NCBI GenBank assembly: GCA_944391615.1
Contig: CALXUE010000013.1
Span: forward strand, 1 to 44,658
Length of the DNA: 44,658 nucleotides
Direction: 5' to 3'
Origin: an uncultured Alphaproteobacteria bacterium
GTDB lineage: Bacteria; Pseudomonadota; Alphaproteobacteria; RF32; CAG-239
A program made the translations under genes and the position numbers. Of the stretch, positions 36,691-44,658 are shown piece after piece. The notes below the pieces were generated by a model that saw only the letters and a program-made list of their open reading frames with translations, ran no database searches and had not been told where the DNA came from. Numbering within the stretch: position 1 is the first letter of the stretch; each line of letters begins with the position of its first letter.

Positions 36691-37827
36691 ATGAACCTTG
36701 AAATCGTGATAGCCGGCTTGCTTGCAGCTGTTGTGCTGTTGGCCATAAGCACCATATATTTTGCATTTCGCAAAACAAATAACTCAGCCTTAACGGAAAT
36801 GGCTGACAACATGTACCGTGCTCAAACAGAGCTCGCCGGCCGTTTGTCGATGATGAATGAAAATAACATTCGCCAACAAAATCAACTGGCCACAGCCATT
36901 AATGAGCAAAAACTCTCCATGCTTAAAATGGTGGATGAAAAATTGCTTGAAGTCACCAAAAATGTTGGACAAGGCCTGCAACAATCAACGGAAAAAACCA
37001 ATCAAACACTTCATGATTTGCGGGAGCGACTGGCCAAAATAGATGTTGCGCAACAAAAAATATCAACTTTGTCAGAACAGGTTGTTTCCTTGCAAGAAGT
37101 ATTAACCAACAAGCAGGCCAGAGGAGCCTTTGGCGAAATTCAGCTCAATGATTTGGTTAGTTCGATTCTTCCCCCGTCGGCTTATGCATTTCAAGTTGTT
37201 TTAAGCAACCAAAAAAGAGCGGACTGCGTACTAAAATTGCCCAATCCGCCGGGAACAATTGTAATAGATTCGAAATTTCCGCTGGAAAGCTATCAGGCAT
37301 TGCGTAAGGCTTCAAATGAGAGAGAAAAACTAGAGGCGGAACGTTTTTTCAAAGCCTCTGTGTTAAAGCACATAAAAGACATTTCGGAAAAATATATCAT
37401 TCCGGGAGAAACGGCAGAATCAGCTTTGATGTTTATGCCTTCAGAGTCCGTATATGCAGAACTGCATGCCAATTTTGTTGATGTTGTAGAGGCCTCATAC
37501 CGAGCCAAAGTTTGGATAGTATCCCCGACCACATTGATGGCAACCTTAAACACGGTTCGCGCGGTTTTAAAAGATGCCAGAATGCAAGAGCAGGCCGGCG
37601 TCATACAAAAAGAAGTCGGCATGTTGATAGAAGACATTGACCGCATAGATGAACGAATAGAAAACTTAAGCAAACATTTTGATATGGCCAGCAAAGACAT
37701 CGGCGAAATAAAAGTATCATCCGGAAAAATATCCAAACGGATAGAAAAGATTGAAGACATAGAGCTAGGCCCGCAAGAAAAACCCTTAGCGGTGGAGCAC
37801 TTAACCGGACACCGCCAAGCCTCATAA
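36691..37827 (+). CDS. rmuC: DNA recombination protein RmuC
   Basis: 378 aa. One N-terminal membrane helix (~4-25), a long coiled coil (~40-140), then the RmuC nuclease-like domain: ARGAFGEIQLNDLVSSILPPSAY, VIDSKFPLESYQAL, ALMFMPSESVYAELH, and ISPTTLMATLNTVRAV-like WIVSPTTLM. RmuC limits inversion at short inverted repeats, mechanism unsettled. It starts 10 nt after the accA stop, so it is co-transcribed. Confidence 0.95.
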   Translation: MNLEIVIAGLLAAVVLLAISTIYFAFRKTNNSALTEMADNMYRAQTELAGRLSMMNENNIRQQNQLATAINEQKLSMLKMVDEKLLEVTKNVGQGLQQSTEKTNQTLHDLRERLAKIDVAQQKISTLSEQVVSLQEVLTNKQARGAFGEIQLNDLVSSILPPSAYAFQVVLSNQKRADCVLKLPNPPGTIVIDSKFPLESYQALRKASNEREKLEAERFFKASVLKHIKDISEKYIIPGETAESALMFMPSESVYAELHANFVDVVEASYRAKVWIVSPTTLMATLNTVRAVLKDARMQEQAGVIQKEVGMLIEDIDRIDERIENLSKHFDMASKDIGEIKVSSGKISKRIEKIEDIELGPQEKPLAVEHLTGHRQAS

Positions 37828-37948
37828 ACCAAAATGCATTTGGGGATAAATAAAGGATAAAAATTCACTTTTAAATGAATTGATATATTGATTTATAAAA
37901 CAAAACAATGTAACGTAAAACAGAAACAAAAACAAAGAGGAAAATAAA

Positions 37949-38227
37949 GTGACTAAATCAGAATTAATCGAAAAAATCGCCTTAAAGAACCCTCATCTTT
38001 TAATAAAAGATGTAGAAAAGATAGTTGATGTAGTCTTAAACAAAATCATCAGCTCATTGGCCAAAGGAGAGAGGGTAGAGTTCAGAGGATTCGGTGCATT
38101 TTCCGTACGCAAGCGCGCGCCCCGTTTGGCCAAAAATCCGCGCACGGGAGAAAAGGTAAAAGTATCGGAAAGAAACATTCCGCACTTTAAAACCGGCAAG
38201 CAATTGCACAATTTGTTAAATAAATAA
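37949..38227 (+). CDS. ihfB: Integration host factor, beta subunit
   Basis: 92 aa, GTG start with AAAGAGGAAA. MTKSELIEKIA, the beta-arm RGFGAFSVRKRAPRLAKNPRTGEKV with the DNA-intercalating Pro in KNPRTG, and VSERNIPHFKTGKQLHNLL match IHF-beta rather than HU, mainly through the MTKSELIE start and PHFKTGK end. It bends DNA with IHF-alpha, not in the window. A 121-nt gap from rmuC suggests a separate promoter. Confidence 0.9.
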   Translation: MTKSELIEKIALKNPHLLIKDVEKIVDVVLNKIISSLAKGERVEFRGFGAFSVRKRAPRLAKNPRTGEKVKVSERNIPHFKTGKQLHNLLNK

Positions 38228-38252
38228 AAAACAAAGGAAAGGCAAAAAGGCC

Positions 38253-38693
38253 ATGAGTTTTATCAAGATGCTAATAGGATTACCCATCGTTATCATTGTC
38301 TTAATATTTGCATTTGTGAACAATGATTTGGTAACGTTTAATTTATGGCCTTTTTATCTGGAAATCACAGTATCGCAAAGTGTAGCGATAATCTTTTTGG
38401 TATTATTCGGATATATATATGGCAAATTTAATTCATGGCTGTCTTATTCGCCGGTTCGCAAAGCTCTGAGACAACAAAAGAAAGAAAACAAAAAGCTCAA
38501 CAAAGAACAGCAAAAACTCTCAGAAAAAGTCACAGACTTGGAGGGTAATATCAGCAATTTGCGAGAAGAGGCAAAAGACGCCAAAGCCGCAGCCAAAGAC
38601 GCGGAAGATGCCGCCAAGGCTGCAGAAAAAGCTAAAAACAGGGTTGAACTCAAAAACAAAATCAAGTCATGGTTTAGCTTTGGTAAAAAATAA
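38253..38693 (+). CDS. LapA-domain (YciS-like) inner membrane protein
   Basis: 146 aa. Two membrane helices (~5-25 and ~40-62), separated by NNDLVTFNLWPFYLEITVSQS, form the LapA (DUF1049) core. Behind them is a Lys/Glu/Ala-rich coiled coil (~72-140) with KAAAKDAEDAAKAAEKAKN. In enterobacteria LapA works with LapB in lipopolysaccharide regulation and follows ihfB as here, but no lapB is next, so the same role is an inference. Confidence 0.8.
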   Translation: MSFIKMLIGLPIVIIVLIFAFVNNDLVTFNLWPFYLEITVSQSVAIIFLVLFGYIYGKFNSWLSYSPVRKALRQQKKENKKLNKEQQKLSEKVTDLEGNISNLREEAKDAKAAAKDAEDAAKAAEKAKNRVELKNKIKSWFSFGKK

Positions 38694-38709
38694 CTAAAAA
38701 GGAAAGTAA

Positions 38710-39591
38710 ATGAACTGGTTAACGGATTTTGTAAGACCAAAAATCAAAAAAACAGCACCGATAGAAATAGCCGACAATCTTTGGGTAAAGTGTCCGGATT
38801 GTGGGCAAATGCTGTTTTCCAAAGAACTCAAAAAAAGCATGTACGTCTGCACGCGTTGCGGACATCACTTGCGTTTGTATGTTGAAAAGCGCTTAAAGCT
38901 CTTGTTTGACAATGGCGAATATACTCTAATAGCGATTCCGCACTTAAAGGAAGACCCCTTGAAGTTCAAGGATTCCAAAAAATACACGGACCGTTTGCGC
39001 ACATACCGCAAGTCAACCGGTCATGATGATGCAATTCTTGTAGCCAAGGGCGAAATCGGCGGCATAACCAGCGTAGTAGCAGCCTTGGATTTTGCTTTTA
39101 TGGGTGGCTCCATGGGTATGGAAGTCGGCGAAGGTATAGTTAAGGCAGCCGAAATTTGCGCCAAAAACAATTATCCTTTAATAACGGTTTCAGCCTCAGG
39201 CGGTGCACGTATGCAGGAAGGTATTTTGTCCTTGATGCAAATGGCCAGAACCACGGCGGCAATTAACCTGTTAAAGGATAAAGGTATACCGTTTATCTCG
39301 ATTCTGACTGACCCGACAACCGGCGGTGTTTCAGCCTCATTTGCTATGTTGGGTGATGTAAACATTGCCGAAAAAGGCTGTTTGATAGGCTTTGCCGGCC
39401 CGCGCGTGATTGAGCAAACCATCCGTGAAAAATTGCCTGAAGGTTTCCAACGTGCTGAGTACTTGAAAGAACATGGTATGGTTGATATTGTGGTTACACG
39501 TTCAGAAATGAAAGATACATTAGTAAGAGTTTTAAGTATCTTAACGCATGTCAAGCCGGCAGTTCAAACTCTGGCCATAGAAAATAAGTAG
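38710..39591 (+). CDS. accD: Acetyl-CoA carboxylase carboxyltransferase, beta subunit
   Basis: 293 aa. Zinc ribbon Cys28, Cys31, Cys47, Cys50 (CPDC...CTRC) near the N-terminus, then the carboxyltransferase core: MGGSMGMEVGEGIVKAAE, SASGGARMQEGILSLMQMA and GFAGPRVIEQT. The beta half of the carboxyltransferase whose alpha subunit is AccA. It is followed by a strong terminator. In many Alphaproteobacteria folC follows accD; here it does not. Confidence 0.97.
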   Translation: MNWLTDFVRPKIKKTAPIEIADNLWVKCPDCGQMLFSKELKKSMYVCTRCGHHLRLYVEKRLKLLFDNGEYTLIAIPHLKEDPLKFKDSKKYTDRLRTYRKSTGHDDAILVAKGEIGGITSVVAALDFAFMGGSMGMEVGEGIVKAAEICAKNNYPLITVSASGGARMQEGILSLMQMARTTAAINLLKDKGIPFISILTDPTTGGVSASFAMLGDVNIAEKGCLIGFAGPRVIEQTIREKLPEGFQRAEYLKEHGMVDIVVTRSEMKDTLVRVLSILTHVKPAVQTLAIENK

Positions 39592-39605
39592 AAAGTAATT
39601 ACAAT

Positions 39606-39643
39606 AAAAAAAGCTCTAAACGGATGGTTTGGAGCTTTTTTTT
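39606..39643. terminator. Terminator after accD
   Basis: AAAGCTCTAAAC, loop GGATG, GTTTGGAGCTTT with one T·G pair, then T to 39643. The 17-nt left flank (ACAATAAAAAAAGCTCT) is identical to that of the terminator at 40136. Confidence 0.88.
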
Positions 39644-39720
39644 GTTTGACAAATACAAGATAGAGACATAAAAACAAAACCAATAAATCATCATTATGTC
39701 AAACTTAAAAATGTATCATT

Positions 39721-40128
39721 ATGCAAACAACAAATGAAAAAGAATATCCGTTTGAGGTTTTGTATACGGATGGCAGTCGTTCCCGCACACCGAAAGAGAA
39801 CAAATCTCCATGGGGCGTAATCATCGGCAATGGCGCCTTGAGTCTTAAAATATCCGGAAAAACGAGTAATACATCAGTAGCAGACATTATTTGTCGCAGA
39901 GAGTGTATTGCGAACAATCCCTGTTCCTCAGGGAATGACGATTTTTGGGCAAAGGTTGCTTCACTGGGCAGACAAAAGCTTCAAGAACTGAATGATTTTA
40001 TCAAAAGTCAGGGAGGAGATATGCTGAGTGAAGATATCTTTTCCAGCAGCGGCCGGATTAATATTTATGACTATACACACCCCAAACGACACAAAGCGGC
40101 AGATATTCGACCGGTTTGTATGTTGTGA
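39721..40128 (+). CDS. Hypothetical protein, 135 aa, possible truncated Lcl/DUF1566-like C-terminus
   Basis: No signal peptide or membrane segment. YTDGSRSRTPKENKSPWGVIIGNG followed by LGRQKLQELNDFIKSQGGDML, SSSG and a terminal ADIRPVCML faintly recall the 'VLYTDG... slpsl... VRPV' layout of DUF1566/Lcl-type domains common in Bacteroidota; the match is by eye and weak. No Shine-Dalgarno precedes the ATG. A 14-codon frame (39696-39737) overlaps the start in another phase. The gene stands alone between two near-identical terminators, like an inserted cassette. Confidence 0.5.
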   Translation: MQTTNEKEYPFEVLYTDGSRSRTPKENKSPWGVIIGNGALSLKISGKTSNTSVADIICRRECIANNPCSSGNDDFWAKVASLGRQKLQELNDFIKSQGGDMLSEDIFSSSGRINIYDYTHPKRHKAADIRPVCML

Positions 40129-40135
40129 AGACAAT

Positions 40136-40170
40136 AAAAAAAGCTCTGAACAAAAGTCCAGAGCTTTTTT
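40136..40170. terminator. Terminator shared by the 135-aa gene and recF
   Basis: AAAAAAAGCTCTG (40136-40148) pairs with CAGAGCTTTTTT (40159-40170). T runs on both strands make it bidirectional. Confidence 0.85.
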
Positions 40171-40171
40171 G

Positions 40172-41404
40172 TTAAAGCGGTTTTTCTATAAGCTGATTAT
40201 TTTTGACCTCAAAAAATTGCGCCTCGTTTTGAAGTGATGTAAATAAATACGGGTCGGTAGAGGTTATCCAAGCTTGCAGCTCAAGCTCCTTAATTTTAGA
40301 GAGTAGAGCTTCACGCTTAAACTCATCCAAATGCGCCACCACCTCGTCTAATAAAAGAACGGGAGCAAATCCCTTATCAAGCGTTTGACATTTGGTCTGC
40401 GCTAAAATAATGCTGATAAGCAAAGATTTTTGCTCACCGGTTGAGCAAAGTTCGGCAGGCATACGTTTTTTTCGATAAAAAACCTTAAAGTCCGTACGAT
40501 TAACGCCGTCCACCGTGTCATTATAGAGAATATTTTTGCGTTGCTTGCGCAACATATCGCGATAAAAATCTTCCACCTCAATTGCCGGCTTTTCATCAAG
40601 CATTTTTTCGATTCTGCCTTCCAATTCCAAAATCACATTCGGAAAAACATCATCAGGCTCTTGCTCAATGAATTTATTCAGTTTGGCAATTTGCTCCCGT
40701 CTGGCAGCGGCAATAGCCACCCCGAGGGAAGACATATTTTCTTCCAAAGAAGAGAGCCAAGCATCATTCATCCGTCCGGTTTTAATGAGCTGATACCATT
40801 CACGATAAAGATGTTCAAAGTTTGCAGTGCGTTTGGCATGTTCATTGTCAAAGGCAAACACCAAGCGGTCCAAAAAGCTACGTCTGGGCTGAGAACCGCC
40901 GCGGAATAACCTATCCATTTGCGGTGTAATCCAAATAGCAGAAAAATATTTTCCGAGTTCCGCTTGAGAAGATGCTTTTTGCCCGTTTATTTTAACGATT
41001 CTCTTGTCATAGCTGCGAGATTCTTCTTCCGATTCGCGAACAGATTTTTCAACCGCTGTCCCGATTTCAATATCATCATCGCCTTTTTGAATAGTTGCCG
41101 ATACTGCCCAATTAACCGATGAAATTTCCGTCGGAGCATAATCATCATGGGGCGGTACAAGCGCCGGTGTAAAACGCTTAATATCCGCCAGCCTTGCAGC
41201 TCTCAATCCTCTCCCCGGAGAGAGAAAAGATATCGCCTCTAAAATATTTGTTTTGCCTGTTCCGTTTTCACCGGTAATAACAATCGGCCCCGTATGCGTA
41301 TTCAAACGCAAACGAGCATAATTTCTAAAATCAGTTAAAGTCAGGCGTATAACACCTGACTTTTCAAAACAAAACTGCCGAATATCAAGAGCGGTATTAT
41401 CCAC
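40172..41404 (-). CDS. recF: DNA replication/repair protein RecF
   Basis: 410 aa. IRLTLTDFRNYARLRL at the N-terminus, Walker A GENGTGKTN (45-53), the SMC-like signature LCSTGEQKSLLISIILAQ and Walker B VLLLDEVVAHLDEFKR. RecF loads RecA at gaps with RecO and RecR. It starts 2 nt after the dnaN stop, so both belong to one operon. A hydrophilic insertion at ~65-120 (DDYAPTEISSVNW, EKSVRESEEESRSYDKR) lengthens it over typical ~360-aa RecF. Confidence 0.93.
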   Translation of the reverse strand: MDNTALDIRQFCFEKSGVIRLTLTDFRNYARLRLNTHTGPIVITGENGTGKTNILEAISFLSPGRGLRAARLADIKRFTPALVPPHDDYAPTEISSVNWAVSATIQKGDDDIEIGTAVEKSVRESEEESRSYDKRIVKINGQKASSQAELGKYFSAIWITPQMDRLFRGGSQPRRSFLDRLVFAFDNEHAKRTANFEHLYREWYQLIKTGRMNDAWLSSLEENMSSLGVAIAAARREQIAKLNKFIEQEPDDVFPNVILELEGRIEKMLDEKPAIEVEDFYRDMLRKQRKNILYNDTVDGVNRTDFKVFYRKKRMPAELCSTGEQKSLLISIILAQTKCQTLDKGFAPVLLLDEVVAHLDEFKREALLSKIKELELQAWITSTDPYLFTSLQNEAQFFEVKNNQLIEKPL

Positions 41405-41406
41405 GA

Positions 41407-42525
41407 CTAAACTCTCATAGGCATCAAAACATAAATAGCGCTGGAGTCGGAAGTATCATGAATAACCGACGGAGAAGAACCATCCGCAAAACTAATACGC
41501 ACGGTATCCCCTTTAATCTCATTCAAAATATCAAGGAGGTAACGGAAATTATAGCCGATTTCCAAAGATTCGGAATCATACTTGGCTTCAACCTCTTCCT
41601 GAGCACTGCCCAAATCCGGACTTGAAGTCGTGATGGTAATATGATTCGGATTCGTAATAACTTTAATTGCGCGAGTTCTCTCTGCCACAACTGACACACG
41701 GTCAACCGCTTCAGCCAAAGGCTTAACACCGAGTTCCAAAACCTTGTCATTATCAGTCGGAATAACACGTTCATAGTCAGGATATGTGCCGTCAATCAAC
41801 TTAGAAGTTAAGGTAATATCTTCCATCGTGAAACGAATTTTGTTTTCAGACAAAGATACATCAATATTTTCAGCTTTTGTGTCATCCAAGAGCTTGCGTA
41901 CCTCGCCCACGGTTTTACGTGGAATAATAACGCCATTCATATTTTCAGCTCCTTGCGGCAAAGGCGATTCCACACAAGCCAATCTGTGACCATCTGTCGC
42001 CACGACGCGCAAAACCTTAGTTTCACCTTCGTTTTTGGCATGAACATAAATACCGTTGAGGTAATAGCGAGTTTCTTCGGTAGAAACGGCAAATTGTGTG
42101 CGGTCAATAACATCTTTAAGCTCTTCTTTAGCCATAACAAAGTTGGTAGGCAACTTGTCTCCTGAGATAACCGGAAAATCTTCCACCCCGATTGTAGAAA
42201 GTGCAAATTTAGACTTGCCGGAAGCAATGGTTAACTGCCCCTTTTCATCCGGAAAAGTAATTTCCACATCAGAGCCATCAGAAAGTTTGCGGACAATGTC
42301 ATAAAGCATATGGGCGGGAGCGGTTGTTGCACCGGTTTCAGATGTTTTAGCATCCACAACTTCGGTAATCTCGGTGTCCATATCGGTAGCCTTAAAGCTA
42401 ATGCCATCTTCCATAGCTTCAATTTTCACATTAGATAAAACCGGAATAGTGTTTCTTTTTTCAACAATACTCTGAACATGGCTCAGAGTTTTCAGCAAAA
42501 CAGCACGTTCAATTGTAAATTTCAT
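41407..42525 (-). CDS. dnaN: DNA polymerase III beta clamp
   Basis: 372 aa, full length with three clamp domains. MKFTIERAVLLKTLSHVQSIVEKRNTIPVLSNVKIEA starts domain 1, VATDGHRLACVESPL marks domain 2 and the end YVLMPMRV is the conserved PMR(L) terminus. The ring slides on DNA and tethers the polymerase. It is separated from dnaA by a strong terminator, so it has its own promoter. Confidence 0.98.
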   Translation of the reverse strand: MKFTIERAVLLKTLSHVQSIVEKRNTIPVLSNVKIEAMEDGISFKATDMDTEITEVVDAKTSETGATTAPAHMLYDIVRKLSDGSDVEITFPDEKGQLTIASGKSKFALSTIGVEDFPVISGDKLPTNFVMAKEELKDVIDRTQFAVSTEETRYYLNGIYVHAKNEGETKVLRVVATDGHRLACVESPLPQGAENMNGVIIPRKTVGEVRKLLDDTKAENIDVSLSENKIRFTMEDITLTSKLIDGTYPDYERVIPTDNDKVLELGVKPLAEAVDRVSVVAERTRAIKVITNPNHITITTSSPDLGSAQEEVEAKYDSESLEIGYNFRYLLDILNEIKGDTVRISFADGSSPSVIHDTSDSSAIYVLMPMRV

Positions 42526-42618
42526 TTTCTTTATCCATCAAATTAAGTTTTTATTATTAATCATAACACAAATTGCAAGGAGAAGAAGAACAAACCACGA
42601 TTCTTCAACAGAAAAAAC

Positions 42619-42650
42619 ACAAAAAAACACCGCCCGAAAGGGGCGGTGCC
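42619..42650 (-). terminator. Terminator of dnaA
   Basis: On the minus strand CACCGCCC (42648-42641), loop CTTTC, GGGCGGTG (42635-42628), then seven T (42627-42621). It lies 40 nt past the dnaA stop and uncouples dnaA from dnaN-recF. Confidence 0.92.
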
Positions 42651-42691
42651 TGTATTTGATATCATAAAACCTTATTTGGGGTAGTTTTTAA

Positions 42692-44146
42692 TTAAGCTTC
42701 AAGAATACGTCTCAAAGCATCAACGCTTTCCGCCAAAGAAGAATCTTCCAAAACCAATTCTTCCACCTTGCGAACGGCGTGCATAACGGTTGTGTGGTCA
42801 CGGTCAAACTTGCGGCCGATTTCCGGCAAAGAGCGTGAAGTCAACTGCTTTGCCAAATACATTGCCACCTGACGCGGACGAGCCACGGTACGAGCCCTGC
42901 GGGAAGATTGCATTTCTTTAACCGAGATATTGAAATATTCAGCCACTTTTTTCTGAATTTCATCAATCGTGGTACGCTTGTCATAAGAGCGCAACATATC
43001 TTTCAAAACATCTTGCGTCATATCCAGCGTAATTTCATGGTCAGACAAGAGCTGAGAGTGAGCCACGATTCTTCTTAAAGCCCCTTCAAGTTCACGAATA
43101 TTGGATGTAATTTTTTGAGCCAAAAATTCGGCAACTTGTGTTGGTAATTCAACACCGAGCTGTTGAGCTTTTTTGTTCAAAATACCGATTCTCAAATCAA
43201 AGTCTGTCGGATGAATATCAGCCACCAAACCGCAAGCCAAACGAGATTTAAGTCTAGCCTCGATTCCTTCCAAATCAGAAGGAGATTTATCAGCAGAAAT
43301 AATAATCTGACGGCCCTCTTCGATAAGGGAATTAAAGGTGTAGAAAAATTCTTCCTGAGTAGAATCTTTACCGCCCATAAATTGAACATCATCAACCATC
43401 AACACATCAACGGAGCGAAATTGTTCTTTAAAAGCGGCCGTATCTTTATAGCGCAAAGCCCGAACAAACTTGTACATAAATTTTTCAGCTGAAAGATAAA
43501 CAATATTTCGCGTTGGATCTTGTTGTTTAATGTGCCAAGCAATCGCGTGCATCAAGTGGGTTTTACCCAAACCAACGCCGGAATACAAGAATAACGGGTT
43601 AAAAGAAATATTACGAGATTCGGCAACTTTGCGTGCGGCCGCATAAGCAAACTCGTTTGTTTTGCCTACAACAAAATTATCAAAAGTGTATTGCGGATTA
43701 AGCGGCACGGACAAAGAAGTATCCCCATTCACAAACCCACTTGCATTAACATTAGCCGAGCCGGATTGATAAATATTTTGCGGCACCGGACTGGAAGAAA
43801 TTTTCTTCAACAAAGAACGGCAGTTTGAATTGAAAAAGCCGGTAGCCGTATCACTATGCTGCACAGGATTTTCCTGAACAGCTTGCACAACGAAATTAAC
43901 TTGTTTGATTTGCGGGTTTTTTCTCTCCCAAATTTTGTGAATTTGATCTGAATAGTGGGTAATGACCCAGTTTCTCATAAATCTAGTCGGCACGCAGATG
44001 TTCACAACACCATCATTAAAAGTGCCAAATGTTAATGGCTTCAACCAACTGTCAAAAGCAACATCGCCAAACTCAACTTTAAGCTGGTCACAAATTTGAC
44101 TCCATTGGTCCTGAACTGAACTATCACAATACGCTTCCTCAGCCAT
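42692..44146 (-). CDS. dnaA: Chromosomal replication initiator DnaA
   Basis: 484 aa. Domain I (~1-85: WSQICDQLKVEFGDVAFDSWLKPL), a linker domain II (~90-150), the AAA+ domain III with Walker A GVGLGKTH (190-197) and MVDDVQFMGGKDSTQEEFFYTFN, and the DNA-binding domain IV with ARPRQVAMYLAKQLT and GRKFDRDHTTVMHAV. It binds DnaA boxes and opens the origin. The start follows GGGGAG. Upstream is a 512-bp AT-rich gap without perfect DnaA boxes. Confidence 0.98.
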   Translation of the reverse strand: MAEEAYCDSSVQDQWSQICDQLKVEFGDVAFDSWLKPLTFGTFNDGVVNICVPTRFMRNWVITHYSDQIHKIWERKNPQIKQVNFVVQAVQENPVQHSDTATGFFNSNCRSLLKKISSSPVPQNIYQSGSANVNASGFVNGDTSLSVPLNPQYTFDNFVVGKTNEFAYAAARKVAESRNISFNPLFLYSGVGLGKTHLMHAIAWHIKQQDPTRNIVYLSAEKFMYKFVRALRYKDTAAFKEQFRSVDVLMVDDVQFMGGKDSTQEEFFYTFNSLIEEGRQIIISADKSPSDLEGIEARLKSRLACGLVADIHPTDFDLRIGILNKKAQQLGVELPTQVAEFLAQKITSNIRELEGALRRIVAHSQLLSDHEITLDMTQDVLKDMLRSYDKRTTIDEIQKKVAEYFNISVKEMQSSRRARTVARPRQVAMYLAKQLTSRSLPEIGRKFDRDHTTVMHAVRKVEELVLEDSSLAESVDALRRILEA

Positions 44147-44658
44147 TTTAACTCCCCATTGTCATAAAAATTAATAAAAATAAGGTTTAGAAATTAAGGT
44201 TACCACCACAGTCTGAAAAAAACTCAAAACATAACCAACATCAAAGAACAAATCTTGCAATATCAAATTATGAATTAAAGTAATTTTCGTTTTTTTTGTT
44301 CTAATAGAAATTTTAACAACCAATGTATCAATCCCCTTAAAATTCAAACATTAGCTATCCAAAGAACATCAACTGTAACGAAAACCACAATCTTTATTTT
44401 TATTTGAACCAGAAAGGTCACAAAAAATAAAGTTATTGGCTCCTGCCAAACCGCAAAATGTCCCCAAACACTTTGCAACGGACTAATTTCTATAATCCCG
44501 AAACTAAAATAAAAAGATTTTGCATGATGCATTGTATAAAGACGAAGCTTCAACAAAGGAGCTTATAAATCAAAATACTTTAGCACCACAGAGTTAAAGA
44601 ACATCGCTTAACTTCAAACCGAAAAAAGTTAAAAAACATCTCCCAGCTTCAAACCGAA
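44147..44658. other. 512-bp AT-rich intergenic region upstream of dnaA
   Basis: No convincing gene. It presumably carries the dnaA promoter on the minus strand. I find no perfect TTATNCACA DnaA box on either strand, so it is not recognisable as oriC by eye. It contains the palindrome TGCATGATGCA (44521-44531) and, at the right edge, two copies of a 32-bp repeat. A 70-codon minus-strand frame at 44344-44556 is very probably spurious. Confidence 0.5.
44592..44658. repeat. Two tandem copies of a 32-bp repeat (period 35), cut by the window end
   Basis: 44592-44623 and 44627-44658 share AGTTAAA-AACATC and CTTCAAACCGAA, differing mainly in the middle (CGCTTAA versus TCCCAG) with a 3-nt A spacer. 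The array may continue outside the window. The first copy contains GTTAA-N10-TTAAC as an inverted repeat. Confidence 0.7.

Noticed and set aside
39601..40170. Insertion sequence ends around the 135-aa gene
   Set aside because: The flanks are direct terminator-like repeats, not inverted ends, and no transposase is encoded.
44344..44556. 70-codon minus-strand frame upstream of dnaA
   Set aside because: No ribosome site, hydrophobic low-complexity product, wrong context.
44147..44591. oriC with DnaA boxes
   Set aside because: No perfect TTATNCACA on either strand by eye; AT-richness alone is not enough.
44592..44658. CRISPR array
   Set aside because: The spacing between units is only 3 nt, so there are no spacers, and no cas genes are present.

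Overview
The window reads as a chromosomal segment of a low-to-moderate GC (about 40% by eye) Alphaproteobacterium. The inference rests on the gene set and order: gpmI–envC-like–ctpA–divergent polysaccharide deacetylase–rppH, an ELM1-family protein, a molybdopterin-binding/MocA-type fusion, IHF-beta beside a LapA-domain protein, a YejA/YejB pair, and dnaA–dnaN–recF separated from gyrB. Many small secreted or unknown proteins sit between the housekeeping genes, as in uncultured gut or host-associated lineages. The exact taxon cannot be read from the sequence.

Layout. 1-600 is a tandem duplication of a ~244-bp unit, each copy ending in a terminator hairpin. 655-3462 (minus) is a four-gene operon: CbpA-like J-protein, DUF1349 protein, secreted nitroreductase and a likely Fe-S flavoprotein. 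3521-4506 (minus) holds three small genes, two of them exported. 4577-7140 has an ELM1-family protein, two unknown small proteins and an M50-type membrane protease that meets an orphan PhoR-like histidine kinase tail to tail. mutS (8667-11375) and rplM-rpsI (12009-12952) follow, interleaved with two small orphan genes that lack Shine-Dalgarno sequences. 13674-15308 is a molybdopterin-binding/nucleotidyltransferase fusion that converges on gyrB (15371-17815).

17985-18165 looks like an undescribed structured RNA: three stems, an extended -10 promoter in front and a GC-rich hairpin at the end. It precedes an archaemetzincin-like metalloprotease (18238-19536), which converges on polA. From 22651 to 30348 runs an envelope/housekeeping cluster: PBP1A, gpmI, EnvC-like factor, ctpA, YibQ-like protein, rppH. 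An unknown gene follows, then on the minus strand an unknown membrane protein translationally coupled to yejA and yejB; yejE and yejF are absent here. 35712-39591 carries accA, rmuC, ihfB, a lapA-domain gene and accD. Another small orphan gene bracketed by near-identical terminators comes next, then dnaA–dnaN–recF on the minus strand. The last 510 bases upstream of dnaA are AT-rich and end in two copies of a 32-bp repeat cut off by the window edge.

The best candidates for something new are the three-hairpin RNA at ~17985-18165, the archaemetzincin-like protein beside it, the tandem 244-bp repeat/terminator units at the left edge, and the set of non-SD orphan genes inserted next to terminators. 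Several of these transcripts share an extended -10 signature, TRTGC-TAnnnT.
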